A stretch of DNA of 64,000 nucleotides, taken from assembly GCF_963082655.1 (NCBI RefSeq), contig NC_081553.1, forward strand, positions 14,784,643 to 14,848,642, in the 5' to 3' direction. Shown piece after piece: positions 60,001 through 64,000 of the stretch. How positions within the stretch are numbered: the stretch's first letter is position 1; every line of letters starts with the position of its first letter. The DNA is from Stomoxys calcitrans. Taxonomy: Eukaryota; Arthropoda; Insecta; Diptera; Muscidae. Below the pieces are notes generated by a model that saw only the letters and a program-made list of their open reading frames with translations, had not been told where the DNA came from and ran no database searches. A program made the position numbers and the translations under genes.

Positions 60001-61953
60001 ACAAGTAAAAGCCTGCTAAGTTCGGCCGGGCCGAATCTTATATACCCTCCACCATAGATCGCATTTGTTGAGTTCTTTTCCCGATATCTCCTATTAGGCC
60101 AGCAAAGGATAAAAGAAAATAATTGATTTATTATTGGAGCTATACCAAGTTATGGTACGATTCGGACCATAATTGAATTGAATGTTGGAGACCATATCAG
60201 AAGTAATTGTGTTAAATTTCAGCCAATGTGAGTAAAAATTGCGACCTTTTGGAGGCTCAAAAGGTAAAATAGAGAGATCGGTTTATATGGGAGCTGTATC
60301 AGGCTATAGACTGATTCGGATCATATTTGACAAGTATGGTGAAGGTCACGGGAGAAGCCGTTGTACAAAATTTCAGCCAGATCGGATAATAATTACGCCC
60401 TCTTGAGTCTCAAGAAGTCAAGATCCCAGATCGGTTTCTATGGCAGCTATATCAGGTTATGGATCGATTTGAACCATATTTGACACAGTTGTTAGCCAAG
60501 TCGGCTAAGAATTGTACCCTCTAGTGGCTAAAGAAGTCAAGACCCAAGCATCGGCTTATATGGCTCCTATATCCAAACATGGACCGATATAGCCCATTTA
60601 CAATCCCAACCGACCTACACTAATAAGAAGTAATTGTGCAAAATTTCAAGCAGCTAGCTTTACTCCTTCGAAAGATAGCGTGCTTTCGACAGACAGACGT
60701 ACGGACAGACGGACGGACGGACTTGCTAGATCGTCTTGAAATTTCATGACGATCAAGAATATATATACCTTATTGGGCCTTAGACGAATATTTCGAGGAG
60801 TTCCAAACAGAATGACGAAATTAGTATACCCCCATCCTATGGTGGAGGGTATAAAAATAATTTTAATAAAACCAAAACCATGCTGCAAGATATTTAACAC
60901 TCGCCTAAGCTTAAATTATTTATAAATAATTATGAGAATTGGATAAATAAGAATTTTCTATTTTCAAAAAACAAATGTATTGCTTTTTTGTATGTATGTA
61001 AATGATTTTTATTCTAAATTTTATTCTTTATAATTTTTTTTATATGATTTTTACTCCATCATAAGTCTAACAAATGTTTTGTCTTTATAACTTTGATATC
61101 ATCATTTGTTCCCATTGTTTTTCTAGGGAGTCATCATTACTGCCGGCACCAAAACTCTAAAAAAAGACACATACACTAGCATACGCACACAACAAACAGA
61201 ACGAACACTTACACCCAAACCACAACCAATACCACCACTCGCATAGTCATCAACATGATAGATAAATGTTGTAAAATATCAAAAATGAAAGAAAACCCGC
61301 CCAATCAAACCCAAGAACGCAACCAACTTGCCCAACTACTAAAACCCTTAACCCCCTTTCAACCCGGATCAATCATGATGCATCAATCAAAAAAAAAAAA
61401 AAAAATTGAAAAAAATGCAGTTAAATCAAAACATTTGTTGTTGTTTCCTTTGTGTGTGTTTTTGCACTCGCCCCGCCCCCATGCAACAACATCAACAGTC
61501 ATGCTGCAAAGTCATCAATCAAACAATCAATCAATCAATCATAAGTAAACTTTATTTTTCTATCATCTTTTCTTCTTAATTTTATTCAAAAAGTGTTTAA
61601 TTTTTTATACACAATTTTTTTTTTCATCAATTTCTTTTTGTATTAATTTGTACATAATCAAATGTAATTAAATTTGTTAAATAATGCATTATGAAACTAA
61701 AGACAATTTTTAAAGCAAATTAATTGTTAATAAAGAAGAAAAAAATTATTATTATTTTCTAGAAAATTCAGAAAAATACACAAAAAAAATGTTTTTTGTT
61801 TTAATTGGTTAAAGAAAATGATCTAAAAATTGGCATGAGAAAAGTCTGACAAGTTGTTTCTTTATGTTGTTTGTATAAAATTTGTTTGAAAATCAAAATT
61901 TTCCTACAATTCGAATTCTGTTATTCTCTTTAATTCACAGGCAAAATCTTTAA
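30029..61953 (+). CDS. Gpdh: Gpdh: NAD-dependent glycerol-3-phosphate dehydrogenase (whole spliced gene)
   Basis: Cytosolic enzyme interconverting dihydroxyacetone phosphate and sn-glycerol-3-phosphate with NADH. In flies it feeds the glycerophosphate shuttle of flight muscle and supplies glycerol-3-phosphate for lipids. Five common exons join in frame (44, 178, 396, 338 and 93 nt) and three alternative ends give 350, 353 or 360 residues, the usual eukaryotic GPD1 size. Visible motifs: Rossmann GSGNWG at residues 11-16, VPHQF at 95-98, SLIKG with Lys121, the [11 protein letters not shown] signature, Lys206 at the end of exon 3, and Asp261, Thr265 and Arg270 (GGRNR). These match human GPD1 Lys120, Lys204, Asp260, Thr264 and Arg269 by my alignment from memory. 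The start is the only ATG that gives the family N-terminus, in an A-rich context (AAAAATGGC). All introns are GT-AG. I see no frameshift or missing catalytic residue, so the gene looks functional. Confidence 0.97.
30259..30436 (+). CDS. Gpdh: Gpdh coding exon 2
   Basis: Residues 15-74. It follows a TTTTATAG acceptor; its first G completes Trp15, followed by GSAIAKIVG. It ends at PPNV with donor GTAAGT at 30437. The sequence ([27 protein letters not shown]) is the conserved N-terminal domain. The frame reads on past the donor for only a few codons before a stop. Confidence 0.96.
30985..31095 (+). repeat. Family-5 repeat
   Basis: GTTGTTGTTGTAGCAATGTG, CTGAGGCGGCAGCCCTTACC, GATGAAGGGATTCATAGG and CGTACAACCGGCTGCCATGG. 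The same unit of about 110 bp occurs at 59183 and inverted at 59900. 30437-30984 before it is AT-rich intron with nothing seen. Confidence 0.8.
31345..31656. mobile_element. TTAA-type MITE, copy 3 (shorter subfamily)
   Basis: 312 bp in Gpdh intron 2. The left end GCTGCTATTACACG and inverted right end GCAGCCATTACACG extend to a shared ACTTGTCATATG, about 31 bp. Flanked by TTAA on the left and TTTA on the right. The termini resemble the 1206 and 22864 copies; the centre differs. Confidence 0.7.
31691..31963 (-). mobile_element. tRNA-derived SINE, minus strand
   Basis: Body from ATGAACATTGCACTAAGGAA to CACCGCTGAAAATTTTTTTC, then GAACCCAGGCGTTCAGCGTC (B box inverted) and an altered A box. Full length but mutated. 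Confidence 0.85.
32380..32830 (+). repeat. Family-1 subfamily b fragment
   Basis: Three units with GGGACTCAAGCAGTAAAATC, AGATCGGTTTATATAGAAGC and CAGAGGCTCAAGAAGTCAAG. Neither end present. Confidence 0.75.
32942..33480 (+). repeat. Joined family-5 and family-3 repeats
   Basis: GTTTTAGCAGTGTGTTGCAC, then from 33066 the family-3 unit with GGAGGTGGCGATCCTCGTCA, AAGGACCGATCGCCGCGGGA, TGTGCAAGAGCCGGTGTCAC and GTATGGAGCATTCCACTCTC. 33481-33985 after it holds nothing recognised. Confidence 0.8.
33986..34301 (+). mobile_element. tRNA-derived SINE, full length
   Basis: GAGGCCACCGTAGCGCAGAG (A box) and CTTGGTTCGAATCCGAG (B box GGTTCGAATCC intact). The body reads through CTCGGCTATAAAAAGGAGG to GGAGTGTTCATGGGCAAAAT. 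Best-preserved promoter of the SINE copies here. Confidence 0.92.
34782..35076 (-). mobile_element. tRNA-derived SINE, minus strand
   Basis: Runs from AACATTCATTAAGGAAAAGA to TTTGCGCCACGGTGGCCTCC. B box inverted as GGGATTTGAACCC. The A-box end is intact. Confidence 0.88.
35077..36527. other. Intron 2 AT-rich stretch
   Basis: No repeat boundaries or coding frames seen. 36724-37373 after the MITE is similar. Confidence 0.5.
36529..36723. mobile_element. Hsmar1-like mariner MITE
   Basis: 195 bp, ends TGGGTTGCCCAAAAAGTACT and inverted GGGCAACCCG. The centre has the TCAGTTATCAGCTGTTACTT and ATTAAAAATGCATTTACTT blocks shared with the copies at 40007 and 53989. Confidence 0.85.
37374..38085 (+). 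repeat. Family-1 repeat, complete short copy (subfamily a)
   Basis: Head AAGGCGGGCCAGGCCGAACT then GGATACCCACCACT; four units; closing GTCCGGTGGTGGGTATAAAA. Both ends present but the closing ACAGACGGAC block is deleted. Confidence 0.88.
38086..39924. other. Intron 2 stretch without recognised elements
   Basis: AT-rich with small frames only. The 75-codon frame at 38447 shows no motif. Confidence 0.5.
39925..40278. mobile_element. Palindromic short repeat interrupted by a mariner MITE
   Basis: The outer arms GGCGGTATTCACAAAACT and AGTTTTGTAAATGCCGG are inverted copies. Removing the 235-bp insert at 40007-40241 leaves a repeat of about 118 bp. Same outer family as 14735-15415. Confidence 0.7.
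40007..40241 (-). mobile_element. Hsmar1-like mariner MITE (235 bp)
   Basis: Perfect-looking termini TTGGGTTGCCCAAAAAGTAA with inverted copy, TA duplicated on both sides (40005-40006 and 40242-40243). Its interior is inverted relative to the 53989 copy. No coding capacity. Confidence 0.9.
40279..41531. other. Intron 2 stretch, partly palindromic
   Basis: AAGGCGTATTTAATAAGGTG near 40377 is inverted at 41095-41115 (CACCTTATTAAATATGCCTTG), suggesting the ends of a further TIR element of about 740 bp (40375-41117). Its interior includes two halves sharing TTTTGAATTCGCC and GCAATTCGCC blocks. Confidence 0.45.
41713..41847 (+). pseudogene. Non-LTR reverse transcriptase fragment
   Basis: Frame beginning at 41713 reads [13 protein letters not shown], then [18 protein letters not shown] and a TAG at 41845. 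This corresponds to the reverse transcriptase blocks G.S...AL and aFlDIegAFNN, but the catalytic Asp of FLDIEG is Asn here (FSNIER), so the fragment is dead. It sits inside a larger TIR-bounded element. Confidence 0.6.
42063..42440 (+). repeat. Family-3 repeat
   Basis: GATGTTGTAGCCACATTTGT, GGAGGTAGCGATTCTG, CACTCAGTATTTAAGTAAGA and GCAGCTACTCCGTATAC. Lies inside the 41532-42954 TIR element. Confidence 0.8.
42955..44210. other. Intron 2 stretch without recognised elements
   Basis: AT-rich, with (TTG)n near 43437-43450. Frames here are homopolymer-driven. Confidence 0.5.
44215..44465 (-). repeat. Family-1 fragment, minus orientation
   Basis: Two units with TTACCCGATTTCGCTGAAAT and TTGGCACAATGAGCTGTGAT. 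Confidence 0.65.
44470..44790 (+). repeat. Family-3 repeat, truncated
   Basis: Starts in GTAGCGACC; holds CGGGTCTTAAGGACCGATCG and CCATTGGTTATTTAAACGGG, and ends near 44790 where a family-1 copy begins. Confidence 0.75.
44795..45592 (-). repeat. Family-1 repeat, complete minus-strand copy
   Basis: Left edge GGCCGAACTTAATG and TATACCAACCACCGTAGGAT; right edge GATTCGGCCCGGCCGAACTT and ACGCTTTTACTTGTTG. Three core units with CCCATATAAACCGATCTCCC. Confidence 0.9.
45727..46332 (+). repeat. Family-4 tandem-core repeat
   Basis: Head GTACCCTACACCACCACTGT with GGTACAGGGTATTATAAGTT, a palindromic start. Core units with AGATTTAGATATAGCTCCCA; closing GTTGGCTCCACCCGAGTTTT and GCCTTTCCTTAT. Complete. Confidence 0.85.
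46683..48305 (+). CDS. LINE ORF1: nucleic-acid-binding gag-like protein
   Basis: 540 residues from the ATG at 46683 (a TTG two codons upstream is not taken as start). The N-terminal half is Ser/Asn-rich and low-complexity. Around residues 270-285 lies [16 protein letters not shown], typical of the PRE_C2HC region of Jockey ORF1 proteins. Three zinc knuckles follow: CX2CX4HX4C at 365-378, CX2CX3HX4C at 384-396 and CX2CX4HX6C at 408-423. The known role of the family is to coat element RNA and take it to the integration site. The stop overlaps ORF2 by 11 nt. No internal stops or frameshifts. Confidence 0.92.
   Translation: MNLDQLGMDVCDPAENIPPDKNSHKSNCKSAIGKLLHEACFSGHGHGYGSQNSGCLDQDITPSTSASSSSKCNKGMSANLVMNVEKLPSIDIKKLTKTNSTQVNTSRPLPSNIESNMDHNEFTPSDKEGFQMVQKKRKISGDTNLRKIDLSNSVLSVSNNASGQSQDSSNRFAILGDLDIKTNNTYHKKIPAQEALVVEKSVGNRKSFCPPIFLFGVDMNNLIKDLKARQIVFKIVNKSRHKSKLYLQDPKIHTELMCLLREKKLDSYSYTPRELKRQTIVLRGLLFDTAIEDIKSEIDMLVPDTVHSVSKFSTSYSKKNNIDTGLFLLTLHPGKSVSELKTQRYILHQRVSWELPKKNMRDVQCWRCQQWGHMSQNCNRDFACVKCGQNHAQGECKFVQGDGNLPFCINCGNSGHPSSFRGCPEYKKYVELKKRARSVALERKEKAKNNVFSALNSFTQPNVSYSDASRNGTSSYTQPSTKPKIIEEFLKIAKELCPPKVISLEDKIANFIREFQTISKEEAIQRCIGLLREVNQVYGP
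48295..51177 (+). CDS. LINE ORF2: endonuclease and reverse transcriptase
   Basis: 960 residues. The N-terminal APE-type endonuclease shows Asn12, FLQETH with Glu41, GGDFNARH with Asp142 and Asn144, and SDHYP with Asp217 and His218. The reverse transcriptase shows [10 protein letters not shown] with Asp612, [16 protein letters not shown] near 669-684 and the catalytic box YTDD at 699-702 (Ala is more usual in the second place). A C-terminal region follows with [11 protein letters not shown]. It nicks target DNA and copies the RNA in place. All key acidic residues are present and the frame is open throughout, so activity is plausible. Its ATG lies 11 nt upstream of the ORF1 end in another frame, suggesting reinitiation. 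Confidence 0.93.
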   Translation: MVHNVLDLITFNVRSLIEYGRRFELHSLMKKFDIDIAFLQETHLRAGGNISFEGCHFLRDNSAQGVAILLKKHFKFRKEVILGFLFPNLFISIDVSINGVLRKILLGSVYIPGNSSQSQILSSLSSLGNYSGGFDFTFIGGDFNARHISWGDSMNNSNGNCFYDFLQVNPHFFTRISSSCPTFPNGSSYLDHFLFCSNTSDLPNPVCSTSCLPSFSDHYPLKLNVILPSFEIVLQPPPTFTSYESTNWDDFKHDITQGILSNYPPSNRNLSNNEIDQYIEEFASVVSSVSELHSKKIELGNRKFLISERIKNLYRIKYNWQKELKRLYRVSSNRFSPEYRILSKQIQLLSVIIKRQVELEQISIFRDKLRGIKPGPRAHRDVFKIIGHRKSLPLDKLSIDGAIITNESECLSHLKSYFSNIYNNSVHLSSVREDFVNDFIANVPQHCYSFSIDSDAKNQDRLENLTTLGEILDISSYLKNKKSSGIDTISNFIIRKLSTKAFEYLVIIFNNCISNGYFPDSWKTSKIIPIKKKANSNEISNLRPISLLSNLGKLFEMIVRTKMDKGITLPYIPNSQFGFQKGHSTVDAMTKFTNDIVLNLRAKKCTVAVFLDVKKAFDHASHYGILTKMIRIGFSPPIIKLFKSFFTNRQFGVLFKNQLSEFSNVNCGVPQGSVLAPHLYNIFMSDFPHNSEHSSGILYTDDSLLYSHNESPACALVQVSQYLHEVKNFYDKWGIKINTSKCEAICIRNASGKCKRFVVPESKSLKIFLNGIEIPFKEKVKYLGVEFNKLFKFNVHARKVRNKAQGIFASFKKILGYKSLPVNTKLLLYKTCIRPVILYGFPVWFSISPIVMKELEIFERKILRLCIGKNFKRINRRYSNNFIYLNSKLKRLSSYVCDLLEKFNLRLGLHENSHMIDAMNSQANIGWYNAQYLSPLGYINEPESGTIAFYEKALAGTHRG
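51511..52678. repeat. Stretch with a 424-bp-spaced diverged duplication
   Basis: 51950-52145 and 52375-52565 are related: AAAATAGATTAGAACGCTTC versus AAAATAGATTAAATCGCCTC, AGCGTCTAGTTGAACCAACT versus AGCGTCTAGTTGAACTAATT. Otherwise AT-rich. Confidence 0.65.
52678..53000 (+). repeat. Two family-4 heads in tandem
   Basis: ACCCTACACCACCACTGTGG occurs at about 52680 and 52892, each followed by TACAGGGTATTATAAGTTTG and GCAACGCTAAGAA. Both copies break off early. Confidence 0.85.
53200..53830 (-). repeat. Family-1 body, minus orientation
   Basis: Four units of about 150 bp with GACCGATCTCCCGATTTAAG, GGCCCTTAAAAG and TTGGCACAACGAGTTGTG. No ends. Confidence 0.75.
53989..54211 (+). mobile_element. 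Hsmar1-like mariner MITE (223 bp)
   Basis: Termini TTGGGTTGCCCAAAAAGTAA and inverted copy, TA on both sides (53987-53988 and 54212-54213). Shares most of its interior with the 40007 copy, so both seem recent. Lies about 1.2 kb before Gpdh exon 3. Confidence 0.9.
54225..55345 (+). repeat. Family-4 tandem-core repeat next to Gpdh exon 3
   Basis: Five to six core units of about 130-165 bp with CATCAAAATCGGTTCAGATT, GGATATAGCTCCCATGTATA and CGATCTGCACAAAATTTGGC. It closes with GTCGGCGCCGTCCTACTTTT and GCCTTTCCTTAC, only about 35 bp before the exon 3 boundary. Several frames are open across it on both strands because the unit lacks stops in those frames. Confidence 0.9.
55377..55772 (+). CDS. Gpdh: Gpdh coding exon 3
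   Basis: Residues 75-206, in phase 0 at both ends. Acceptor TTCTATTTACAG at 55365-55376, donor GTATGT at 55773. It carries VPHQF, SLIKG with substrate-binding Lys121, the [11 protein letters not shown] family signature and, as its last codon, the catalytic Lys206 of CGALK. Base use is clearly more GC-rich than the repeat-filled intron before it. It is separated from exon 2 by 24.9 kb. Confidence 0.97.
55847..56184 (+). CDS. Gpdh: Gpdh coding exon 4
   Basis: Residues 207-319 plus two bases. Acceptor GTTTTTAG at 55846. Holds [12 protein letters not shown], the [17 protein letters not shown] catalytic block (Asp261, Thr265, Arg270) and the KLQGP and EEVNYMLKN stretch. The donor at 56185 is the weak GTATTT. 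It is chosen because only this junction (AA|A giving Lys, then [11 protein letters not shown]) restores the family sequence. The open frame itself runs on to a TAA at about 56203, which is intronic. Confidence 0.94.
56260..56352 (+). CDS. Gpdh: Gpdh coding exon 5 (last common exon)
   Basis: Encodes [11 protein letters not shown] through CHPEH plus the first two bases (AT) of Met350. The donor GTAAGT begins at 56353. If it is not used, the next bases read ATG TAA, so translation stops right after Met350 and gives a 350-residue enzyme. Splicing to 61127 or 61941 supplies the G of the same Met codon. The donor and the alternative stop therefore overlap. ATTAAA hexamers near 56697-56707 could serve the unspliced form. 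Confidence 0.95.
57327..57617 (-). mobile_element. tRNA-derived SINE, minus strand
   Basis: From TTGACCATGAACATTCCACT to TGTGCTACGGTGGCCTCCC. B box inverted as GGATTCGAACCC, intact. Lies in Gpdh intron 5. Confidence 0.9.
57915..58618 (-). repeat. Family-3 repeat array with three nested partial units
   Basis: Full unit at 57915-58350 (CCGGCAAGGGATAGCTATGA to GTGGTTACAACAACAACTGA), then two shorter units at about 58350-58470 and 58470-58615, each ending in TGGCTACAACAACAAC. The CAA-rich right end suggests a short-repeat tail of the kind left by RTE-type retrotransposition. Confidence 0.8.
58628..58966. repeat. 171-bp tandem duplication
   Basis: Two copies starting at CACTGTACAAACCAATTGGT and CACTATACAAACCAATTGGT, sharing GCCAAAATCGTAAGTATGGG, AAATGAGAACATTAA and CGACATACACAAACCGAAAA. 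Frames on both strands repeat with it. Confidence 0.9.
59183..59300 (+). repeat. Family-5 repeat
   Basis: GTTGTTGTTGTAGCAATGTG to AGCGGCTGCCATGGGATTGC. A family-3 fragment follows at about 59355-59500 (GGCACGGGAGCACTATGAGC, TGGAATGCCGAGTAACTG). Confidence 0.8.
59900..60003 (-). repeat. Family-5 repeat, minus strand
   Basis: ACGGCAGCCGGTTGTACGTA to TTACAACAACAACAACAAG, inverted relative to 59183. It runs directly into the family-1 copy at 60001. Confidence 0.85.
60001..60860 (+). repeat. Family-1 repeat, complete copy (subfamily b)
   Basis: AACAAGTAAAAGCC, head TTCGGCCGGGCCGAATCTTA and CCCTCCACCAT; four units with CTCAAGAAGTCAAGA; closing GACAGACGGACGGACGGACT, ATATATACCTTATTGGGCC and CCCATCCTATGGTGGAGGGT. 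Both ends match each other as an inverted pair. It ends about 270 bp before alternative exon A. Confidence 0.95.
61127..61160 (+). CDS. Gpdh: Gpdh alternative terminal exon A ([10 protein letters not shown] tail)
   Basis: Acceptor TTGTTTTTCTAG at 61126. The first G completes Met350, then the frame reads [10 protein letters not shown] and TAA at 61158-61160, giving 360 residues. Frame and length fit the known use of alternative terminal exons in Drosophila Gpdh. The tail ends in PKL, which resembles a type 1 peroxisomal targeting signal but is not canonical. Supported by splice signals and frame only. Confidence 0.75.
61161..61760 (+). terminator. Probable 3' UTR and poly(A) site of Gpdh exon A
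   Basis: After the TAA at 61158 comes A- and C-rich untranslated sequence, then AT-rich sequence with AATAAA at 61729-61734. This is the best polyadenylation hexamer before the next acceptor. The open frame at 61255-61548 in this UTR is low-complexity and not considered a gene. Confidence 0.5.
61941..61953 (+). CDS. Gpdh: Gpdh alternative terminal exon B (QNL tail)
   Basis: Acceptor CTCTTTAATTCACAG at 61940. The first G completes Met350, then CAA AAT CTT TAA gives Gln-Asn-Leu and stop, for 353 residues. QNL is exactly the C-terminal tripeptide known for the Drosophila flight-muscle isoform, so this tiny exon is convincing despite its length. Confidence 0.92.
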
Positions 61954-62770
61954 ATTCATATTCACCACGAACAATAACAAAACAAACAAAAAAAAAAACG
62001 TTAAATTGTTGAAGACAGCCCACCCAAGTCTACCATTACTGCGACATTTGCTTCGTTCAACAAGAATACCCCATTTTTTTAGCTAACTTTTTAAGCTCAT
62101 CGCTAGATAGCTAATATTGAAAAAATAAGAACAAAATAAATATATATGCCAAATCTGTGATTTGTTTTTATTTTAAAGTAATTTGATATTTAAAAAAAAA
62201 CATTTCACAAGCATTACAAAAACAACTGCATACAAAATCAACCAAAAAAAAAAAAAAAAAACAACAAAATGCACAAATTAGTCTATTGCCGTCTATGTGG
62301 GACGCCCGAAATTCCCCAATTAATTTTAACGATATCGAATACACTTTAAAACTGAACACCTGTTAAGCCAACCAATGTCTTGCAACATTTGTGTTACACT
62401 TTTATTAGGCAAACCTAAATAAAAATGGCATATCCTAAGACAACACCAGAAAGAAATTTCTTCTTTAGCGATCGTATTGTCCTGGAGATTTCAGAAAAAT
62501 TAACTCAACCCACTTACAAAATTTGCCCCAACCCCTCCCCACTTCATTTATGAAATACTGAAACCAAGGTACCTAATATTTGTTAAGGTAACAACAAAGG
62601 ACAATTGAATTTTATGTTTACAAAAGGAGAAAAAGAAAACCTAAAATTACCATTAAAAAAAAAAAAATAAAAGTAGTTAATAATTTTTAAAGGTAGTGGA
62701 AGAAAAACGATGACCCATTAACTTAGTATGAAATATTTGTGAAAATAAAGAATTTAAAACAAAAAACTTT
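61954..62770 (+). terminator. Probable 3' UTR and poly(A) sites of Gpdh exon B
   Basis: Untranslated sequence after the QNL stop. AATAAA hexamers lie at 62135-62140, 62418-62423 and 62744-62749, so several 3' ends are possible. The stretch has several A-runs and no recognisable repeat. Confidence 0.5.
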
Positions 62771-63029
62771 CTTACTTTTGTTATAACGATTTTTCTTCAT
62801 TTTTAGGGCAAATGGTTTTCAAAATTTCTGTTTGTTTTTTTTACTAAGAATGATTTGCCATGACTACGAAAAGAAGTAAGTAAATGCCCTTGAAAGCTTA
62901 AAACGTAATACAACTCATTCGTGTGTGTTCTGAGTTTCACTCTTCCCCTAAAATGAACTGCTTTTTACCACGTCAATAAAGTTTCAATATTTCCCAAATT
63001 TTCATCACAAGATTTCTTAGGTAAAACCA

Positions 63030-63205
63030 AAAAAAAGGCATAAAGTTCGGCCGGGCCGAACTTTGGATACCCACTACCTCGGGTATATATGTAAACCCCC
63101 TTTTGCTACAATCCGTAGAAAGTTGGATAACTAATGCACCCAAATTTGGCACAGACATTGAGTGGTCTAATAAATATAAGTCACTGTTCAATTTTGTAGA
63201 ACAAA
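63030..63205 (+). repeat. Family-1 repeat, 5' fragment (subfamily a)
   Basis: TTCGGCCGGGCCGAACTTTG, then GGATACCCACTACCTCGGGT, cut at about 63205 by another family-1 head. Confidence 0.85.
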
Positions 63206-63765
63206 ACAAGTAAAAGTGTTCGGCCGAATCTTATATACCCTCCACGATGGATCGCATTTGTCGAGTTCTTCTCCCGACATCTCTTCTTAGACAAAAAAAG
63301 GATATAACAAAAATTTGCTCTGCTATTAGAGCGATATCAAGATATGGTCCGGTTTGGACCACAATTAAATTATATATTGGAGACCTGTGTAAAATGTCAG
63401 CCAATTCGAATAAGAATTGCGCCCTTTGGGTGCTCAAGAAGTAAAATAGAGAGATCGATTTATATGGGAGCTGTATCAGGCTATATACCGATTCAGACCA
63501 TAATAAACGCGTATGTTGATGGTCATGAGAGGAACCATCGTACAAAATTTCAAGCAAATCGGATAGGTTAAGCGACCTCTAGAGGCTCAAGAAGCCAAGT
63601 CCCCAGATCGGTTTATATGGCAGCTAATCAGGTTATGAACCGATTTGAACCTTAATTGGGCACAGTTGTTGGATATCATAACAAAACACGTTGTGCAAAA
63701 TTTCATTCCAATCGGCTAAGAATTGCGCCCTGTAGAGGCTATGTCTCCTTCCAGACAAACCTACA
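63205..63765 (+). repeat. Family-1 repeat (subfamily b)
   Basis: AACAAGTAAAAGTGTTCGGC then CGAATCTTATATACCCTCCA; three units with CTAGAGGCTCAAGAAGC; the closing part is missing after 63765. 63766-64000 has no recognised feature. Confidence 0.85.
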
Positions 63766-64000
63766 CAATATGTGAAAATTTGGACAAAATTGGTTTTGCC
63801 GTTTTTCAGTCTATATCAGTGAATGGCTTATGTGCCCATTCTGGGTTGTTTTTGTGGGGGTGGGGTGACCCTCTATACTTCGACATGAATTTACACGCCA
63901 TATTCGTTATCTACTCCCGCATACTTTTCATTTGATACCCATATTGTTCTTATGGGTCCACATTTGATTCTGGGTGATGTTTTTGAGGTAACGTTGAAAA

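Larger units (their letters stand above)
56353..61940 (+). other. Gpdh intron 5 and alternative 3' region
   Basis: 4.77 kb between exon 5 and terminal exon A, and 5.6 kb to exon B. It contains one minus-strand SINE, a family-3 array with nested CAA-tailed units, a 171-bp tandem duplication, two family-5 copies and one full family-1 copy. The first kilobase (56353-57326) is AT-rich and has no recognised repeat. Confidence 0.85.

Noticed and set aside
61255..61548. 97-codon frame in the Gpdh exon A 3' UTR
   Set aside because: Low-complexity poly-Lys and Asn/Ser-rich sequence downstream of the stop; no domain.

Overview
This is nuclear DNA from a higher dipteran, most likely a calyptrate fly of the muscid type. 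It is AT-rich and has spliceosomal introns. It holds one host gene, the NAD-dependent glycerol-3-phosphate dehydrogenase Gpdh (Gpdh1-like), whose exons read close to the Drosophila enzyme. Everything else I can identify is transposable-element DNA, mostly short non-autonomous families. The fly group is an inference from the gene and from the repeat style; the exact species cannot be fixed from this window.

Positions 1-29,700 lie upstream of Gpdh. I find no convincing host gene there. The stretch carries copies of a repeat with a palindromic TTCGGCC head and a core of about 150-bp tandem units (called family 1 below), tRNA-derived SINEs, TTAA-flanked and TA-flanked MITEs, a foldback element, broken Tc1/mariner transposase genes, a Penelope-like GIY-YIG fragment, a LINE C-terminal fragment and one unidentified open frame near 26.6-27.1 kb.

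Positions 29,700-62,800 hold Gpdh on the plus strand. Initiator and downstream promoter motifs lie near 29,764. Coding exons are 30029-30072, 30259-30436, 55377-55772, 55847-56184 and 56260-56352. Three alternative C-termini follow: a stop codon overlapping the exon 5 splice donor (ending HM, 350 aa), an exon at 61127-61160 (ending [10 protein letters not shown], 360 aa), and an exon at 61941-61953 (ending QNL, 353 aa). Intron 2 is 24.9 kb. It is packed with repeats, including an apparently intact two-ORF Jockey-type LINE at 46633-51510 flanked by a 13-bp target-site duplication. Intron 5 is 4.8 kb and also repeat-laden.

Positions 62,800-64,000 hold two further family-1 copies and no gene. 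The enzyme has a general role in the glycerophosphate shuttle and lipid precursor supply; the alternative tails probably set its location in the cell. The mobile elements have no visible joint function with Gpdh, although several sit very close to its splice signals.
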